A DNA stretch of 64,000 nucleotides, taken from the NCBI RefSeq assembly GCF_028279465.1, contig NZ_JANQNS010000018.1, forward strand, positions 124,001 through 188,000. Direction: 5' to 3'. The notes beneath the pieces are model-generated. The model was not told where the DNA came from. It saw nothing but the letters and a program-made list of their open reading frames with translations, and searched no databases. Source of the DNA: Parasphingopyxis sp. (GTDB lineage: Bacteria; Pseudomonadota; Alphaproteobacteria; Sphingomonadales; Sphingomonadaceae). Position numbers and translations under genes: made by a program. Every line of letters begins with the position of its first letter. Positions within the stretch are counted from its first letter, which is position 1. Positions 40,314-50,309 of this stretch are shown piece by piece.

Positions 40314-41138
40314 CTAGCGCCAAATCGAGCCGATAAACTCCGACCCAAATTCTCGCCCTGCAAACGCATATTGATCGGCATATATGTCCTTGAAGTAAGC
40401 GATGTCGTTTTCGGACAGAATGTTGGGGCTATCGCTGACATTCAATTTTCGATCGAAATTCGGTTGATGATGGTTGATGCCAATAATGTCGCACAGGCGC
40501 TTCGTTTCCGCATCCGAAAAGAGGGTTTCGTAGAACCCGACGAAGCAATTCTCACCGTAGACTTCTCTCATATTCTTATACGTGTCGCTGTAAGATGCTC
40601 GGACCTTCACCTCTTCAGATCGGCACAGCTTCTTCATCAGCTTGATCTCTTCTTCGTAGCTCGGGGTGATTCTTTTCTTCCGAAAATACATCTTCACTCG
40701 AGACTTCAGACGATCGACCGGATCGCGCATCAGAAATATCGGCCAAACTTCGATGCCCCGATCGAGAAAATTTTTATGGATGAGGTTCAGTACGCTTGCG
40801 GGCAGGCCCGAATACGTGGGCGTGAGGTCGCCGGTTACGGCCGTCTCGGGATTGCGCAGAATATTCTCAAAATACGAAAAATAGTAACTTGGATCGTTAA
40901 ACCACGCCAGCTTATGCAATACTGTGGACTCGGATATGCTCTCGCTACCGTTCAACTTTCGCAGCGAGCTTGATATCAATCTCTTCTGTTTCGGCTTTAA
41001 GCTATCGATCGCGTACAGATCGAAAAAATGATACTCCTTGGCAAATCCGAATTCAGAATTGTCGTGATCGTTCAGATAGTCATGGACCCAGGTGGTACCA
41101 GCCTTTTGGGCACCCATGCCCAATATGAATTTCTTCAT
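40314..41138 (-). CDS. Sulfotransferase-family protein
   Basis: The 274-residue protein uses PAPS to sulfate an acceptor, probably a sugar or lipid. PAPS sites are visible: 5' phosphosulfate loop GMGAQKAGTTWV at residues 7-18, KEYHFF near 35-39, and the 3' phosphate region MRDPVDRLKSRV at 137-148. Base composition is much more AT-rich than the neighbours, with Asn-, Lys- and Tyr-rich coding, as are the flanks. This points to horizontal transfer. The acceptor is unknown. Confidence 0.88.
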   Translation of the reverse strand: MKKFILGMGAQKAGTTWVHDYLNDHDNSEFGFAKEYHFFDLYAIDSLKPKQKRLISSSLRKLNGSESISESTVLHKLAWFNDPSYYFSYFENILRNPETAVTGDLTPTYSGLPASVLNLIHKNFLDRGIEVWPIFLMRDPVDRLKSRVKMYFRKKRITPSYEEEIKLMKKLCRSEEVKVRASYSDTYKNMREVYGENCFVGFYETLFSDAETKRLCDIIGINHHQPNFDRKLNVSDSPNILSENDIAYFKDIYADQYAFAGREFGSEFIGSIWR

Positions 41139-41237
41139 TATGAATCTTTCGCATCAGTCGTTTCTCCCTCTTTTTTCAAGATAAAAAACCGATACGAAAA
41201 GACAACCTCTAGGCGAAGACTTTTAGGCCGCTGCGAT

Positions 41238-42824
41238 TCACTCCCACTCAATCGTCCCCGGCGGCTTCGACGTATAATCATATACCACCCGGTTGATCCC
41301 CCTCACCTCGTTGACGATCCGCGTTGCCACGCGCGTCAAAAAGCTTGCGTCGAAGGGATAGACGTCGGCGGTCATGCCGTCCGTCGAGGTCACCGCGCGC
41401 AGGCCGCAGACGCTGTCATAGGTCCGCCCGTCGCCCATAACGCCGACGGTTTTCACCGGGAGGAGTACTGCGAAGGCCTGCCAGATTGCGTCGTAGAGCC
41501 CGGCGTTGCGGATTTCCTCGAGGTAGATCGCATCGGCCTTGCGCAGGATATCGCAGCGTTCCTTGGTGACCTCGCCCGGGATGCGGATGGCGAGGCCGGG
41601 GCCAGGGAACGGGTGGCGGCCGACAAAGGCATCGGGCAGGCCAAGTTCGCGGCCGAGTTCGCGCACTTCATCTTTAAACAGCTCGCGCAGCGGCTCGACG
41701 AGCTGCATGTTCATACGTTCCGGCAGTCCGCCGACATTATGGTGCGATTTGATCGTGACGCTCGGCCCGCCCGTGAAGCTCACACTCTCGATCACATCGG
41801 GGTAGAGCGTGCCCTGGGCGAGGAAATCCGCGCCGCCGATCTTCTTTGCCTCATCCTCGAACACGTCGATAAAGGTCTTGCCGATGAATTTGCGCTTCTT
41901 TTCGGGATCGCTCTCGCCCTTGAGGCCGTTGAGGAACAGCGTCTCGGCGTTAACATGGACGAGCGGGATATTGTAATGGCCCTTGAACAGGCCGACGACC
42001 TGCTCGGCCTCGCCCAAACGCATCAGCCCGTGATCAACGAAGACACAAGTCAACTGCTCGCCGATCGCCTCGTGGATCAGCACCGCCGCGACCGCGCTGT
42101 CGACACCGCCCGATAGACCGCAAATGACCTTCCCATCGCCGACCTGTTCGCGAATCTCGGCGATCTTGGTCGCCCGATACTCGGCCATCGTCCAGTCGCC
42201 GCGGCAGCCGCAGACATGGCGGACGAAATTGGCGATCAGCTTCGCCCCGTCCGGCGTGTGGACGACCTCGGGGTGGAATTGCGTGCCATAGTAACGCCGC
42301 TCATCGTCGGCGATCAGCGCGAAGGGCGCACCCTCCGTCGTCGCGACGATCCGGAAGCCCTCGGCAAACTGCGTCACCTTGTCGCCATGGCTCATCCAGA
42401 CCTGATGCGTCTCGCCGACCTTCCACAGCCCATCGAACAGCACGCATTCATCCGAAATCTCGATGAACGCACGCCCGAATTCGCCGCTCTCGCCGGACTC
42501 CACTGCCCCGCCGAGCTGGTGCGTCATCACCTGCTGGCCGTAACAGATGCCGAGGATCGGCAGGCCGCTCTCGAAGATCGCGTCCGGCGCGCGCGGACTC
42601 CCCTCCTCCGGCACGCCGGCCGGCGAGCCCGACAGGATCACGCCCTTGGGCTGCAAACGCTCGAAGGCTTCTTCGGCGCTGTTGAACGGCGCGATCTCGC
42701 TATAAACGCCCGCTTCGCGCACCCGCCGCGCGATAAGCTGCGTCACCTGGCTGCCGAAATCGACGATCAGGATAGTTTCGGAATGGGCCGGAGGCGCCGG
42801 CGAATCTGTGGGCTGGTCCGTCAT
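41238..42824 (-). CDS. guaA: GMP synthase (glutamine-hydrolysing) GuaA
   Basis: GuaA converts XMP to GMP with ATP and glutamine. The 528-residue protein has a class I amidotransferase domain with catalytic Cys94 in GICYGQQ, His184 and Glu186 in QFHPEV, then the ATP pyrophosphatase loop SGGVDS at residues 238-243 and the C-terminal dimerisation domain ending [12 protein letters not shown] weak promoter-like pair (TGGACG, 17 bases, TATCGC) lies just before the start. Confidence 0.97.
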   Translation of the reverse strand: MTDQPTDSPAPPAHSETILIVDFGSQVTQLIARRVREAGVYSEIAPFNSAEEAFERLQPKGVILSGSPAGVPEEGSPRAPDAIFESGLPILGICYGQQVMTHQLGGAVESGESGEFGRAFIEISDECVLFDGLWKVGETHQVWMSHGDKVTQFAEGFRIVATTEGAPFALIADDERRYYGTQFHPEVVHTPDGAKLIANFVRHVCGCRGDWTMAEYRATKIAEIREQVGDGKVICGLSGGVDSAVAAVLIHEAIGEQLTCVFVDHGLMRLGEAEQVVGLFKGHYNIPLVHVNAETLFLNGLKGESDPEKKRKFIGKTFIDVFEDEAKKIGGADFLAQGTLYPDVIESVSFTGGPSVTIKSHHNVGGLPERMNMQLVEPLRELFKDEVRELGRELGLPDAFVGRHPFPGPGLAIRIPGEVTKERCDILRKADAIYLEEIRNAGLYDAIWQAFAVLLPVKTVGVMGDGRTYDSVCGLRAVTSTDGMTADVYPFDASFLTRVATRIVNEVRGINRVVYDYTSKPPGTIEWE

Positions 42825-42891
42825 AGGGCAGCGATAATGGCGTACCGGGATTGCGTCCAGCGGTCAGTGCAGGGCGGTGCTCGCCGCGCCC

Positions 42892-42931
42892 AAAAGCAAA
42901 AGGGCGCGGAGCCCATGCCTGCTCCGCGCCC
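42892..42931 (-). terminator. Rho-independent terminator
   Basis: On the minus strand the perfect 11-base stem GGGCGCGGAGC/GCTCCGCGCCC is followed by TTTTGCTTTT. It ends the transcript of the basic exported protein gene at 42953-43468, 22 bases after its stop. It precedes guaA, which is read in the same direction. Confidence 0.85.
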
Positions 42932-42952
42932 TCGTCTGCGAACGGTCCCGGT

Positions 42953-43468
42953 TTAGCCGAGCCCGCTCACTCTCAGCCGATCGATCTGACCGTAACGGAT
43001 CCGGCAGGAGAACCGGCCCCGGTCATACCCGGCTGTTCTATAGTAGCCGCGCCGGCCAAAGCGGTTTTCCTCGACCACCACGCGGCCTTCGACCCGATAG
43101 CCGCCACGTGCGCGATCGACATCGGTGATTTCGGTGATCTGCGCCCGGCCGTAGCGGGAGGCGCGCTGCTGGGCAGCGATTGCGCACCGGTTGATCGCCT
43201 GGCGGGGGCGCAGCCGTCCATGGCCATAATAGTGGCCGCGATGATTGCGCGCATAGGGCCCGTCATAGCGGCGGTCATAATGCTCGTAGCGATCATCGTC
43301 ATCGTCCGACACGGCGGCGATCACGGCGGCGAGGCCACCGAGGACGAGCACGCCGGCGAGAATATCGCCACCATCGATTCCGTCATTGTTGCTGGCCTGG
43401 GCGGGAGCGGCGACGGCGAGTGCGGTCGCAGCGGTCGCGCCCATCAGGGTTTTTCCGATAATAGTCAT
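42953..43468 (-). CDS. Exported basic protein of unknown function
   Basis: The 171-residue product has a signal peptide ending near ALAVAAPAQA (residue 25), then a hydrophobic segment (ILAGVLVLGGLAAVIAAV, near 36-53) and a charged His/Tyr/Arg-rich middle (DDDDDRYEHYDRRYDG). The C-terminal half has CAIAAQQRASRYGRAQITEI and a second cysteine. Sphingomonads commonly encode proteins of this style, but no function is known to me. AAGGAG precedes the ATG. Confidence 0.78.
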   Translation of the reverse strand: MTIIGKTLMGATAATALAVAAPAQASNNDGIDGGDILAGVLVLGGLAAVIAAVSDDDDDRYEHYDRRYDGPYARNHRGHYYGHGRLRPRQAINRCAIAAQQRASRYGRAQITEITDVDRARGGYRVEGRVVVEENRFGRRGYYRTAGYDRGRFSCRIRYGQIDRLRVSGLG

Positions 43469-43595
43469 TTCGCGGCTCCTTTACTGCACACGGTTCTCTG
43501 AAGAACCGGAAGCAGATGTAGAAGAGCCGCACTGAGCGGGGGCTGAACTCGTTCGTAGGGCGCTGTTAATCTAAAAGGCGATTAACATGAACGAT

Positions 43596-43615
43596 AAAAA
43601 TCCCGGAAATCCGGG
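43596..43615 (-). terminator. Terminator of the prolyl oligopeptidase gene
   Basis: On the minus strand CCCGGA and TCCGGG flank two bases and are followed by ATTTTT, one base after the stop codon. The loop is short, so efficiency is uncertain. A second inverted repeat, GTTAATC and GATTAAC (43565-43571 and 43580-43586), lies just downstream. Confidence 0.65.
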
Positions 43616-45769
43616 CTATTCGCCCTCAGGAACGTCCAATCCCGTCCATCGGGCGGTGAAGGCCCAGAGGTCCGCATATTCAGCGATGAGCTGACTTGTC
43701 GGGCGTCCAGAACCGTGGCCGGCGCGCGTTTCGATGCGAATCAGGTGCGGCCGATCGCCGAGATCGGCATGCTGGAGCGCGGCCGCATATTTGAAACTAT
43801 GGCCGGGCACGACGCGGTCGTCGGTATCGGCGGTCGTGACCATGATCGCCGGGAAATCGCCGCTGTCCGGAACATTATGATAGGGCGAATAGGCCAGCAG
43901 ATTGCGGAAATCGGGCTCGCGGTTCGGATAGCCATAATCGTCGACCCAATAGCGACCCGCGGTGAACCGATCGAACCGCAACATATCCATCACGCCGACG
44001 GCCGGCAGGCCGACCGCGAACAGATCCGGCCGCTGGTTGACGACTGCACCGACGAGCGTTCCCCCGTTCGAGCGGCCCTGCACGGCAAGCTGGTCGGCCG
44101 TCGTGATGCCCTCGGCGATCAGATATTCGCCGGCCGCAATCATGTCGTCGAACACATTCTGCTTGTTCAGCAGCCGGCCCGCGTCATGCCATTCGGCACC
44201 ATATTCGCCGCCGCCGCGCAGATTGGCGAGCGCGAACACGCCGCCCATCTCCATCCATTGCAGCCGTCCCGGGCTGAAGCCGGGCGTGATCGAGATGTTG
44301 AATCCGCCATAGCCATAAAGCAGCGTCGGGCGCGGCTCGGAATGATCGAGATCGGCGCGGTGCACGATGAACATCGGAACGCGGGTGCCGTCCCGCGATA
44401 TGTAGAAACGCTGGGCGACCGTATAGTCTTCGGAATTGAACGGCACATCGGGCACCGCGAAGGGCGAAACTTCGCCGGTCGCGCTGTCATAGCGATAGAT
44501 GGCCGTCGGGGTGGCGAAGCTCGTGAAGGAGAAGAAGGTCTCCGGATCGCCAAGCTCCCCGCTGAACCCGCCCGTGCTGCCGATACCGGGCAGTTCGACC
44601 GTTGCGACGCGGTTGCCGTCGCGATCGAAGACCCGGGCTTCGTTGCGCGCATCGACGAGATAGTTGGCGATCAGCCGGTCGCCGACAAGCGATGCGCCTT
44701 CGAGCGTCGCTTCGTCCTCCGGCACGATCTCGGTCAGCGTCGGGGTGTCGCCCGATACGTCCATCCGCACGATGCGCTCGCGCGGCGCATCGTTGTTCGT
44801 CACGAAATAGAGCTGATCGCCATTCGATCCGGCCAGATCCCAATTATAATCGAACCCGGTAACGATCGTGCGGGTCGGGATATCGTCTTGCGTCAGATCG
44901 CCGAGCGTCACCTCGTAGCGCGCATCGGTGCCCTCGGACGAATAGATAAGCAGCCAACGCTTATCGTCCGTTACTTCGGCGAAATTGTTGAGCTGCGGGC
45001 GATCCGGCGTCGCAAAGACGAGCCGATCCGCCGACTGCTCCGTGCCGATGGCGTGATAATAGACGGCCTGGTTTGTGTTCAGCGACTGGAATTCGCCTTC
45101 CGCATCGGGCGCGGGAAAACGCGAATAGAAGAAGCCGGCACCGCCTTCGGCCCAGCTGATATTGGTGAACTTCGCCCATTCGACGGTATCGGGCAGCGTC
45201 TCGCCGCTTTCGACATCGAGCACGCGGATCGTGCGCCAGTCCGTCCCGCCATCCTGCACGCCATAGGCGATATAGCGGCCGTCCGGCGAGGGCACCCATT
45301 GCGCCATCGCCGTCGCATCGTCATCCGACCATTCATTGGGATCGATCAGCAGCCGCGGCTCGCCGTCCAGCCCTTCGCGCATATAGAGCACGGACTGGTT
45401 CTGCAGCCCGTCATTGCGCGTGTAGAAATAGCGGTCCCCGCGTTTCACGGGGATGCCGATCCGCTCGTAATTCCACAGCTCGGTCAGCCGCGCCGCAATC
45501 GTGTCGCGCCCGGGTAGGGTTTCGAGATAGGCGTCGGTCACCGCATTCTGCGCGGTGACCCAGTCGCGGACATTCTGGTCGTTCCGGACGTCATTTTCGA
45601 GCCAGCGATAGGGGTCGGTGACGGCCACGCCGAACTGTTCCTCGACCACATCACCGCGCTCGGTTTCGGGATAGGCGAGCGGCGTTTCCATGGGCGCGGA
45701 TCCTTGAGCGATGGCTATGGCCGGCATGGCGAGACAGGCGAGCGGGAGAAGCAGGCGGCGAGCGGTCAT
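43616..45769 (-). CDS. Prolyl oligopeptidase (S9A serine peptidase), exported
   Basis: The 717-residue protein has a Sec signal peptide (about residues 1-22), a seven-bladed beta-propeller, and a C-terminal alpha/beta hydrolase domain. The catalytic residues fit the family: Ser567 in GRSNGGTL, Asp651 in TADTDDRVVP and His685 in RAGHGSG. N-terminal DPYRWLE is a family hallmark. It hydrolyses proline-containing peptides, here probably in the periplasm. It is monocistronic, with its own terminator. Confidence 0.95.
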   Translation of the reverse strand: MTARRLLLPLACLAMPAIAIAQGSAPMETPLAYPETERGDVVEEQFGVAVTDPYRWLENDVRNDQNVRDWVTAQNAVTDAYLETLPGRDTIAARLTELWNYERIGIPVKRGDRYFYTRNDGLQNQSVLYMREGLDGEPRLLIDPNEWSDDDATAMAQWVPSPDGRYIAYGVQDGGTDWRTIRVLDVESGETLPDTVEWAKFTNISWAEGGAGFFYSRFPAPDAEGEFQSLNTNQAVYYHAIGTEQSADRLVFATPDRPQLNNFAEVTDDKRWLLIYSSEGTDARYEVTLGDLTQDDIPTRTIVTGFDYNWDLAGSNGDQLYFVTNNDAPRERIVRMDVSGDTPTLTEIVPEDEATLEGASLVGDRLIANYLVDARNEARVFDRDGNRVATVELPGIGSTGGFSGELGDPETFFSFTSFATPTAIYRYDSATGEVSPFAVPDVPFNSEDYTVAQRFYISRDGTRVPMFIVHRADLDHSEPRPTLLYGYGGFNISITPGFSPGRLQWMEMGGVFALANLRGGGEYGAEWHDAGRLLNKQNVFDDMIAAGEYLIAEGITTADQLAVQGRSNGGTLVGAVVNQRPDLFAVGLPAVGVMDMLRFDRFTAGRYWVDDYGYPNREPDFRNLLAYSPYHNVPDSGDFPAIMVTTADTDDRVVPGHSFKYAAALQHADLGDRPHLIRIETRAGHGSGRPTSQLIAEYADLWAFTARWTGLDVPEGE

Positions 45770-45787
45770 CGGATACCTCGAAATGCA

Positions 45788-45822
45788 AAGGGGACCGCAA
45801 GCCTAGCAGCCGCGATCCCCTT
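45788..45822 (-). terminator. Stem-loop after rplQ, possible terminator
   Basis: On the minus strand AAGGGGATCGC and GCGGTCCCCTT can pair across a 13-base loop, with one G-T pair. It lies 35-69 bases after the rplQ stop. The T run after it is poor (TGCATTTC), so it may act as an RNA 3' end protector or a weak terminator. Confidence 0.45.
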
Positions 45823-45856
45823 GGAAAATAGTCAAACGGTGTTTGCTCAAAGTCCG

Positions 45857-46285
45857 TTAGGCGACGACTTCGTCCGCGAAATCTTCGTCGAATTCGACCG
45901 GACCGGAATCCTGGCCCTTGGCGTCTTCGTCGCGATCGACGAATTCGATGACGGCCATCGGCGCCGCATCCGACGCGCGATAGCCGGCCTTGATGATCCG
46001 CGTATAGCCGCCCTCGCGGTCCGCATAGCGCTCGGCCAACACGTCGAAGAGCTTTTTAAGCTGCGTCTCGTCCATCAGGCGGGACATGGCGAGGCGGCGG
46101 TTCGAAAGACCGCCCTTCTTCGCGAGCGTCACCAGCTTCTCGACATAGGGGCGCAGTTCCTTCGCCTTGGGCAGGGTCGTCATGACCTGCTCATGCTTGA
46201 TGAGGCCGGCCGCCAAGTTGCGGAGCATCGCCTTGCGATGGCTCGACGTGCGGTTGAGTTTACGATGGGCCTTTTTGTGGCGCAT
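45857..46285 (-). CDS. rplQ: 50S ribosomal protein L17
   Basis: L17 is a large-subunit protein near the exit tunnel. The start [20 protein letters not shown] is canonical. The 142 residues exceed the E. coli length (127) because of an acidic C-terminal tail, [20 protein letters not shown], followed by ADEVVA. It is the last gene of the alpha operon, 97 bases after rpoA. Confidence 0.96.
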   Translation of the reverse strand: MRHKKAHRKLNRTSSHRKAMLRNLAAGLIKHEQVMTTLPKAKELRPYVEKLVTLAKKGGLSNRRLAMSRLMDETQLKKLFDVLAERYADREGGYTRIIKAGYRASDAAPMAVIEFVDRDEDAKGQDSGPVEFDEDFADEVVA

Positions 46286-46382
46286 GATCTTCGTTCCTTC
46301 GTTCGTAAAGGGCCCGTATCAGGTAGCCCGATCCAGGTGGTGCTTGATGAGGCCACCGCCAGAAGCCCCTTTGCCAATCAGG

Positions 46383-47456
46383 CTAGCCCAGCAACTCCTG
46401 TTCGAGCTTCTTGGCCATTTCCTCGATATTCTCGGGCGGCCAGCCGGGGATGTCCATGCCGAGGCGCAGGCCCATGGTGGCGAGGACTTCCTTGATCTCA
46501 TTGAGCGACTTGCGGCCGAAATTCGGCGTGCGCAGCATCTCGGCTTCGGTCTTCTGGACCAGATCGCCGATATAGATGATGTTGTCATTCTTGAGGCAGT
46601 TGGCCGAGCGCACCGACAGTTCCAGCTCGTCGACCTTTTTGAGCAGGTAGCGGTTGAGCTGGTTCGTATCGCCTTCGGCAGCAACGCCGCCGAGCATGCC
46701 CGGCGCGGCCGGTTCGCCGATCGTCTGCGTCGGGGCCGGAATTTCCTCGTCGAAATGCACGAACAGCTGGAGCTGGTCCTGCAGGATGCGCGCCGCATAA
46801 GCGAGCGCATCTTCCGGCGTCACCGTGCCGTCGGTTTCGATGGTCAGCGTCAGCTTGTCGTAATCGAGCTCCTGCCCGACGCGGGTGTTCTCGACCTTGT
46901 AGGCGACCTGGCTGACCGGCGAATAGAGGCTGTCGACCGGAATCAGGCCGATCGGCGCATCGGCCGGACGGTTCTGCGCGGCCGGCACATAGCCTTTGCC
47001 GGTGCTGGCGGTCAGCTCCATGTTGAGCGTCGCGCCCTCGTCGAGATGGCAGATAACGAGATCCGGGTTGCGGATTTCGATATCGCCCGAGGTCGTGATG
47101 TCGCCGGCTTTCACTTCGGCGGGGCCGGTTGCGGAAAGCTGGAGGCGCTTCGTGCCTTCCGATTCCATCGCGATCGCCACCTGCTTGATGTTGAGGACGA
47201 TGTCAGTCACGTCCTCGCGCACGCCGGCGAGCGAGGAAAATTCGTGCAGGACATTCTCGATCTTGATCGAGGTGATCGCGGCGCCCTGCAGCGAGGACAG
47301 CAGCGTCCGGCGCAGCGCGTTGCCGAGCGTGAGGCCGAAACCGCGCTCGAGCGGTTCTGCAACGAAGGTCACCTTGCGCGACGCATCGCCACCCGGCTTC
47401 TTTTCCAGACCATTGGGCTTCTTCAGTTCTTGCCAGTTTTTCATGTTAACGGACAC
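46383..47456 (-). CDS. rpoA: RNA polymerase alpha subunit
   Basis: RpoA assembles the RNA polymerase core and contacts activators and UP elements. The N-terminal domain spans about residues 1-240, including [15 protein letters not shown] near 46-60, and the C-terminal domain includes [14 protein letters not shown] and [12 protein letters not shown] near 300-320. GTG at 47456 is the start: AAGGGG lies six bases upstream and the product begins [15 protein letters not shown], a typical alphaproteobacterial form of 357 residues. The ATG at 47444 is a weaker choice. Confidence 0.97.
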   Translation of the reverse strand: MSVNMKNWQELKKPNGLEKKPGGDASRKVTFVAEPLERGFGLTLGNALRRTLLSSLQGAAITSIKIENVLHEFSSLAGVREDVTDIVLNIKQVAIAMESEGTKRLQLSATGPAEVKAGDITTSGDIEIRNPDLVICHLDEGATLNMELTASTGKGYVPAAQNRPADAPIGLIPVDSLYSPVSQVAYKVENTRVGQELDYDKLTLTIETDGTVTPEDALAYAARILQDQLQLFVHFDEEIPAPTQTIGEPAAPGMLGGVAAEGDTNQLNRYLLKKVDELELSVRSANCLKNDNIIYIGDLVQKTEAEMLRTPNFGRKSLNEIKEVLATMGLRLGMDIPGWPPENIEEMAKKLEQELLG

Positions 47457-47554
47457 GGTATTCCCCTTGGCGGTGCGGCGGAGGCGGGGCTGGCCTCTGC
47501 CTGTAAAACAAAATCTGTTCGGGAGAGCGGAGCCCACCGCCTCCCGTTGCGCAC

Positions 47555-47944
47555 TCAGACGCGGCGGCGCTTGGCCGGCCGGACGCCGTTATGCGGAATG
47601 GAGGTCACGTCGCGGATCGAAGTGATCGTGAAGCCGACGGCCTGCAGTGCGCGCAGTGCCGATTCCCGACCCGAACCCGGGCCCTTCACTTCGACTTCCA
47701 ACGTACGCACGCCGTGCTCCTGCGCCTTGCGGCCGGCATCTTCGGCGGCGACCTGGGCGGCATAGGGCGTCGACTTGCGGCTACCCTTGAAGCCCATCAT
47801 GCCGGCCGAAGACCAGCTGATGGCGTTGCCCTGCGCGTCCGTGATCGTGACGAGCGTGTTGTTGAACGTCGCATTCACATGGGCGACGCCCGATGTGATG
47901 TTCTTGCGCTGACGGCGCTTAACCCGTTGCGGTTCGCGTGCCAT
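47555..47944 (-). CDS. rpsK: 30S ribosomal protein S11
   Basis: S11 is located on the platform of the small subunit. The 129 residues have the normal length and motifs [21 protein letters not shown] and the C-terminal [20 protein letters not shown] (partial). It sits between rpsM and rpoA, in the standard alpha operon order. Confidence 0.97.
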   Translation of the reverse strand: MAREPQRVKRRQRKNITSGVAHVNATFNNTLVTITDAQGNAISWSSAGMMGFKGSRKSTPYAAQVAAEDAGRKAQEHGVRTLEVEVKGPGSGRESALRALQAVGFTITSIRDVTSIPHNGVRPAKRRRV

Positions 47945-48049
47945 GTATCTTTCCTAACCTCTATGCGTTGAGCGGAAGCCTCTGAGGGCTCGCTAACTGA
48001 GGGCTGCCTCCGGCGGAGAAAAAGCCGAAACAGTCCCCCGGACTGTTTC

Positions 48050-48418
48050 TTACTTCTTCTTGCCGGCGATCGGCTTGGCCTTGCCCTTGCGGGTGCGCGC
48101 GTTGGTGTGCGTGCGCTGGCCGCGGACCGGCAGGCCCTTGCGATGGCGCAGCCCGCGATAGCAGGCGAGGTCCATCAGCCGCTTGACGTTCATCGCGGTT
48201 TCGCGGCGCAGATCGCCTTCCACCGTGAAGTCTGCGTCAATCGCCTCGCGGATCTGCACGACTTCGGCGTCGGTCAGGTCCTGAACGCGGCGCTCGGCGG
48301 GAATGCCGAGGCGTTCGGTCAGTTGCTTGGCCGTTGTCGGGCCAATACCATGGATATAGGTGAGCGCGATTTCGACGCGCTTATGGGTCGGAATATTGAC
48401 CCCAGCGATACGTGCCAC
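48050..48418 (-). CDS. rpsM: 30S ribosomal protein S13
   Basis: S13 binds the 30S head and contacts the 50S subunit. GTG at 48418 with GGAG nine bases upstream gives [19 protein letters not shown] and 122 residues, the normal length; an ATG 30 bases upstream has no ribosome site. Its C-terminus is the expected basic tail ending [12 protein letters not shown] promoter-like pair at 48550-48578 probably starts the alpha operon here, since it is cut off from adk. Confidence 0.96.
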   Translation of the reverse strand: MARIAGVNIPTHKRVEIALTYIHGIGPTTAKQLTERLGIPAERRVQDLTDAEVVQIREAIDADFTVEGDLRRETAMNVKRLMDLACYRGLRHRKGLPVRGQRTHTNARTRKGKAKPIAGKKK

Positions 48419-48549
48419 GTGTAGTGTCTCCTGCTCCACAGGCGGCATGGCGCGCCGCCCATCTCAAAGCTTCATGAACCGAAAACGAACGAACCCGACG
48501 GACGCACGAATCGCGCCGCCGGGTAGACCGGTGTCTTCGGAGTGACAGC

Positions 48550-48578
48550 GAAATAGGATTTCGACCGGGGCATGTCAA
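48550..48578 (-). promoter_or_regulatory. Candidate promoter of the alpha operon (rpsM)
   Basis: On the minus strand CTTGACA (hexamer at 48573-48578) is followed after exactly 17 bases by TATTTC (48550-48555). The -35 matches the consensus perfectly; the -10 matches TATAAT at three of six places. It lies about 130 bases before the rpsM start, within a 235-base spacer after the S41-like gene, so it fits an independent start for the alpha operon. Confidence 0.55.
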
Positions 48579-48653
48579 GCCTCATGCCGCGGAGAAAACG
48601 CCGGATTACAGTATGAAACGAAGGGGTCGCCAAACCCTTCCGAAACAATCGGC

Positions 48654-50309
48654 CTAATCCGGCGACGACGCCATATGCCGAACAATCGCATCGAGCGCCG
48701 GGTCCCGGCCCTCCAGATAATCTGTCCAGCCGAGATGCGCGGGTACATCGGGACGCAGTCCTTCGATATCGATGTCGAGGCAATATTCTTCGGTCGGGCA
48801 CGGTCCGGGAGAATAGTTGTGTGCGCCGTTGGCGAAATGCGCCTCAATATCGGAATTGGGCAGGAACACCCCGCCGCCCTCGGCCCAATAGTCGATATCG
48901 TCGCCGACGGGTTCGCCCACGATGATCGCGCGTCCTGTGGCACGCCAACGCGCTGCTATGAGTATACCGGCGGAAAATGTCGCCCGACCGGTTATCACAT
49001 AGCGGGGGATATCAGCCGTTTCGGCGTCAAGCGTCTCCATCAAATCCTCGACCAGCCCGCCATTGCCGCCCGTGTTGAACCGCAAGTCAACGACAAGAGC
49101 TCTCGCATCGGACGCGCGCAACGCGGCAAGAGCATCCTCGGCAAAATCGTTGATGCTCTGCTCTTCCATCGGTTCCGTACGACTGAGACTGAGATAAAAG
49201 ATACCATGATCGGCCAGACGATCATGCCAATAGTGGGTGTCGGACCGGCTCAGATATAGCGGCCCGCCGCCTGCTTGATCGGCCAAAACATGGCGCCACC
49301 CTCCAGCGACCGTCCTTTCGGGCAATAGATCCCACCAAGCTTCCACGAGATCGCGCGAGCGCTGCAGCGGCAGCGGATCGAGCTGCACCGACTGCGGCGC
49401 CGCGCAATCGGCAAGCCTCAGCTCGACGCGCGCATCGGCCGGCGTGATTCCGAGCCCTCTCAACGCCTCCGGGCTCGTAAGATAATATGGCGATTTGTAA
49501 TCGACCCATGACGGATTGCCGGCGAACGCGGTGCCGACGATATCTCGTGCCTGCCTGACTTCCAGCCCGGAAATCGTATCGACCCGGCAGCCCAGCAGCC
49601 CTGCATGATTTTCGTCGGAGCCGATGACGCGCAGCTCGCCGCCAAACCACCAAACCCGGATCGGAAGCCGGCTCAGTCGGGTATGTCTGCGCAGCAGATA
49701 AAGGCGCGTATGCGGATTGCCGCTGAGGCCGACCGCTTGGGCAAGCTGGAACAGCACTTCATCATCGGAAAGCACCGACAGCTGTTCGCGGATCGCGGTT
49801 GTCCGTTCGAGAAACAGTTGGCGCGATGCCGGACTGAAACTCCGGTCCAGGCGCAGGAAACGGTTCTGGAGCGCATCGATATCCTGGCTCCAAGCGGCCA
49901 CCCTGTCGGTCGGCTCGGGATAATCGGGCACGGCGTCGACACGCAGCGGATATCGCCGGTCCTCTTCCTGCCATTCGCCGACAAGATTTTCGCCGTCGCG
50001 CCGCAGGTGGATTCGCGGCGTGATCGACCAGGGCCCGACGAGCGACACCGTCAGCGTTGAGCCTTCGATCTGCGGATCGCCGAGGTCGAATGTCTGGCCG
50101 ACGGCCCTCAGAGTACCAGTTTCCGTTCCATCGAGCGCCAGCGATAAGTGGAGATAGGTCACCCAGCGCGGAGACTGCATCTCCCCCTCCCAAGCGCCGA
50201 CGAAACTGACTATCGGCGCCGTGGCGTCGGTATCCTCCTGTGCGACAGCCTTCGTATGGCCAACGGCTGCGACAGCCAATCCAAGTCCGAGCAAGAAATA
50301 CCTGATCAT
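48654..50309 (-). CDS. Exported S41-like peptidase-related protein
   Basis: The 551-residue protein has a signal peptide (about 1-24), a beta-rich N-terminal domain, and a C-terminal domain similar to S41 tail-specific proteases: ALVVDLRFNTGG near 400 and RATFSAGILIA near 440, with Ser in the FSAG position of the nucleophile. The usual downstream Lys is not clear; the segment reads VGEPVGDD. Activity is therefore uncertain. The gene lies inside the interrupted ribosomal operon and is not a usual member of it. Confidence 0.75.
   Translation of the reverse strand: MIRYFLLGLGLAVAAVGHTKAVAQEDTDATAPIVSFVGAWEGEMQSPRWVTYLHLSLALDGTETGTLRAVGQTFDLGDPQIEGSTLTVSLVGPWSITPRIHLRRDGENLVGEWQEEDRRYPLRVDAVPDYPEPTDRVAAWSQDIDALQNRFLRLDRSFSPASRQLFLERTTAIREQLSVLSDDEVLFQLAQAVGLSGNPHTRLYLLRRHTRLSRLPIRVWWFGGELRVIGSDENHAGLLGCRVDTISGLEVRQARDIVGTAFAGNPSWVDYKSPYYLTSPEALRGLGITPADARVELRLADCAAPQSVQLDPLPLQRSRDLVEAWWDLLPERTVAGGWRHVLADQAGGGPLYLSRSDTHYWHDRLADHGIFYLSLSRTEPMEEQSINDFAEDALAALRASDARALVVDLRFNTGGNGGLVEDLMETLDAETADIPRYVITGRATFSAGILIAARWRATGRAIIVGEPVGDDIDYWAEGGGVFLPNSDIEAHFANGAHNYSPGPCPTEEYCLDIDIEGLRPDVPAHLGWTDYLEGRDPALDAIVRHMASSPD

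Noticed and set aside
43715-45517. 600-codon open frame antisense to the prolyl oligopeptidase
   Set aside because: The sense gene has all catalytic motifs; the antisense product is Arg/Ile/Gly-rich and without domains.
47457-47537. Upstream ATG for rpoA at 47537
   Set aside because: It adds about 27 residues not typical of RpoA; GTG at 47456 has a good ribosome site and normal N-terminus.
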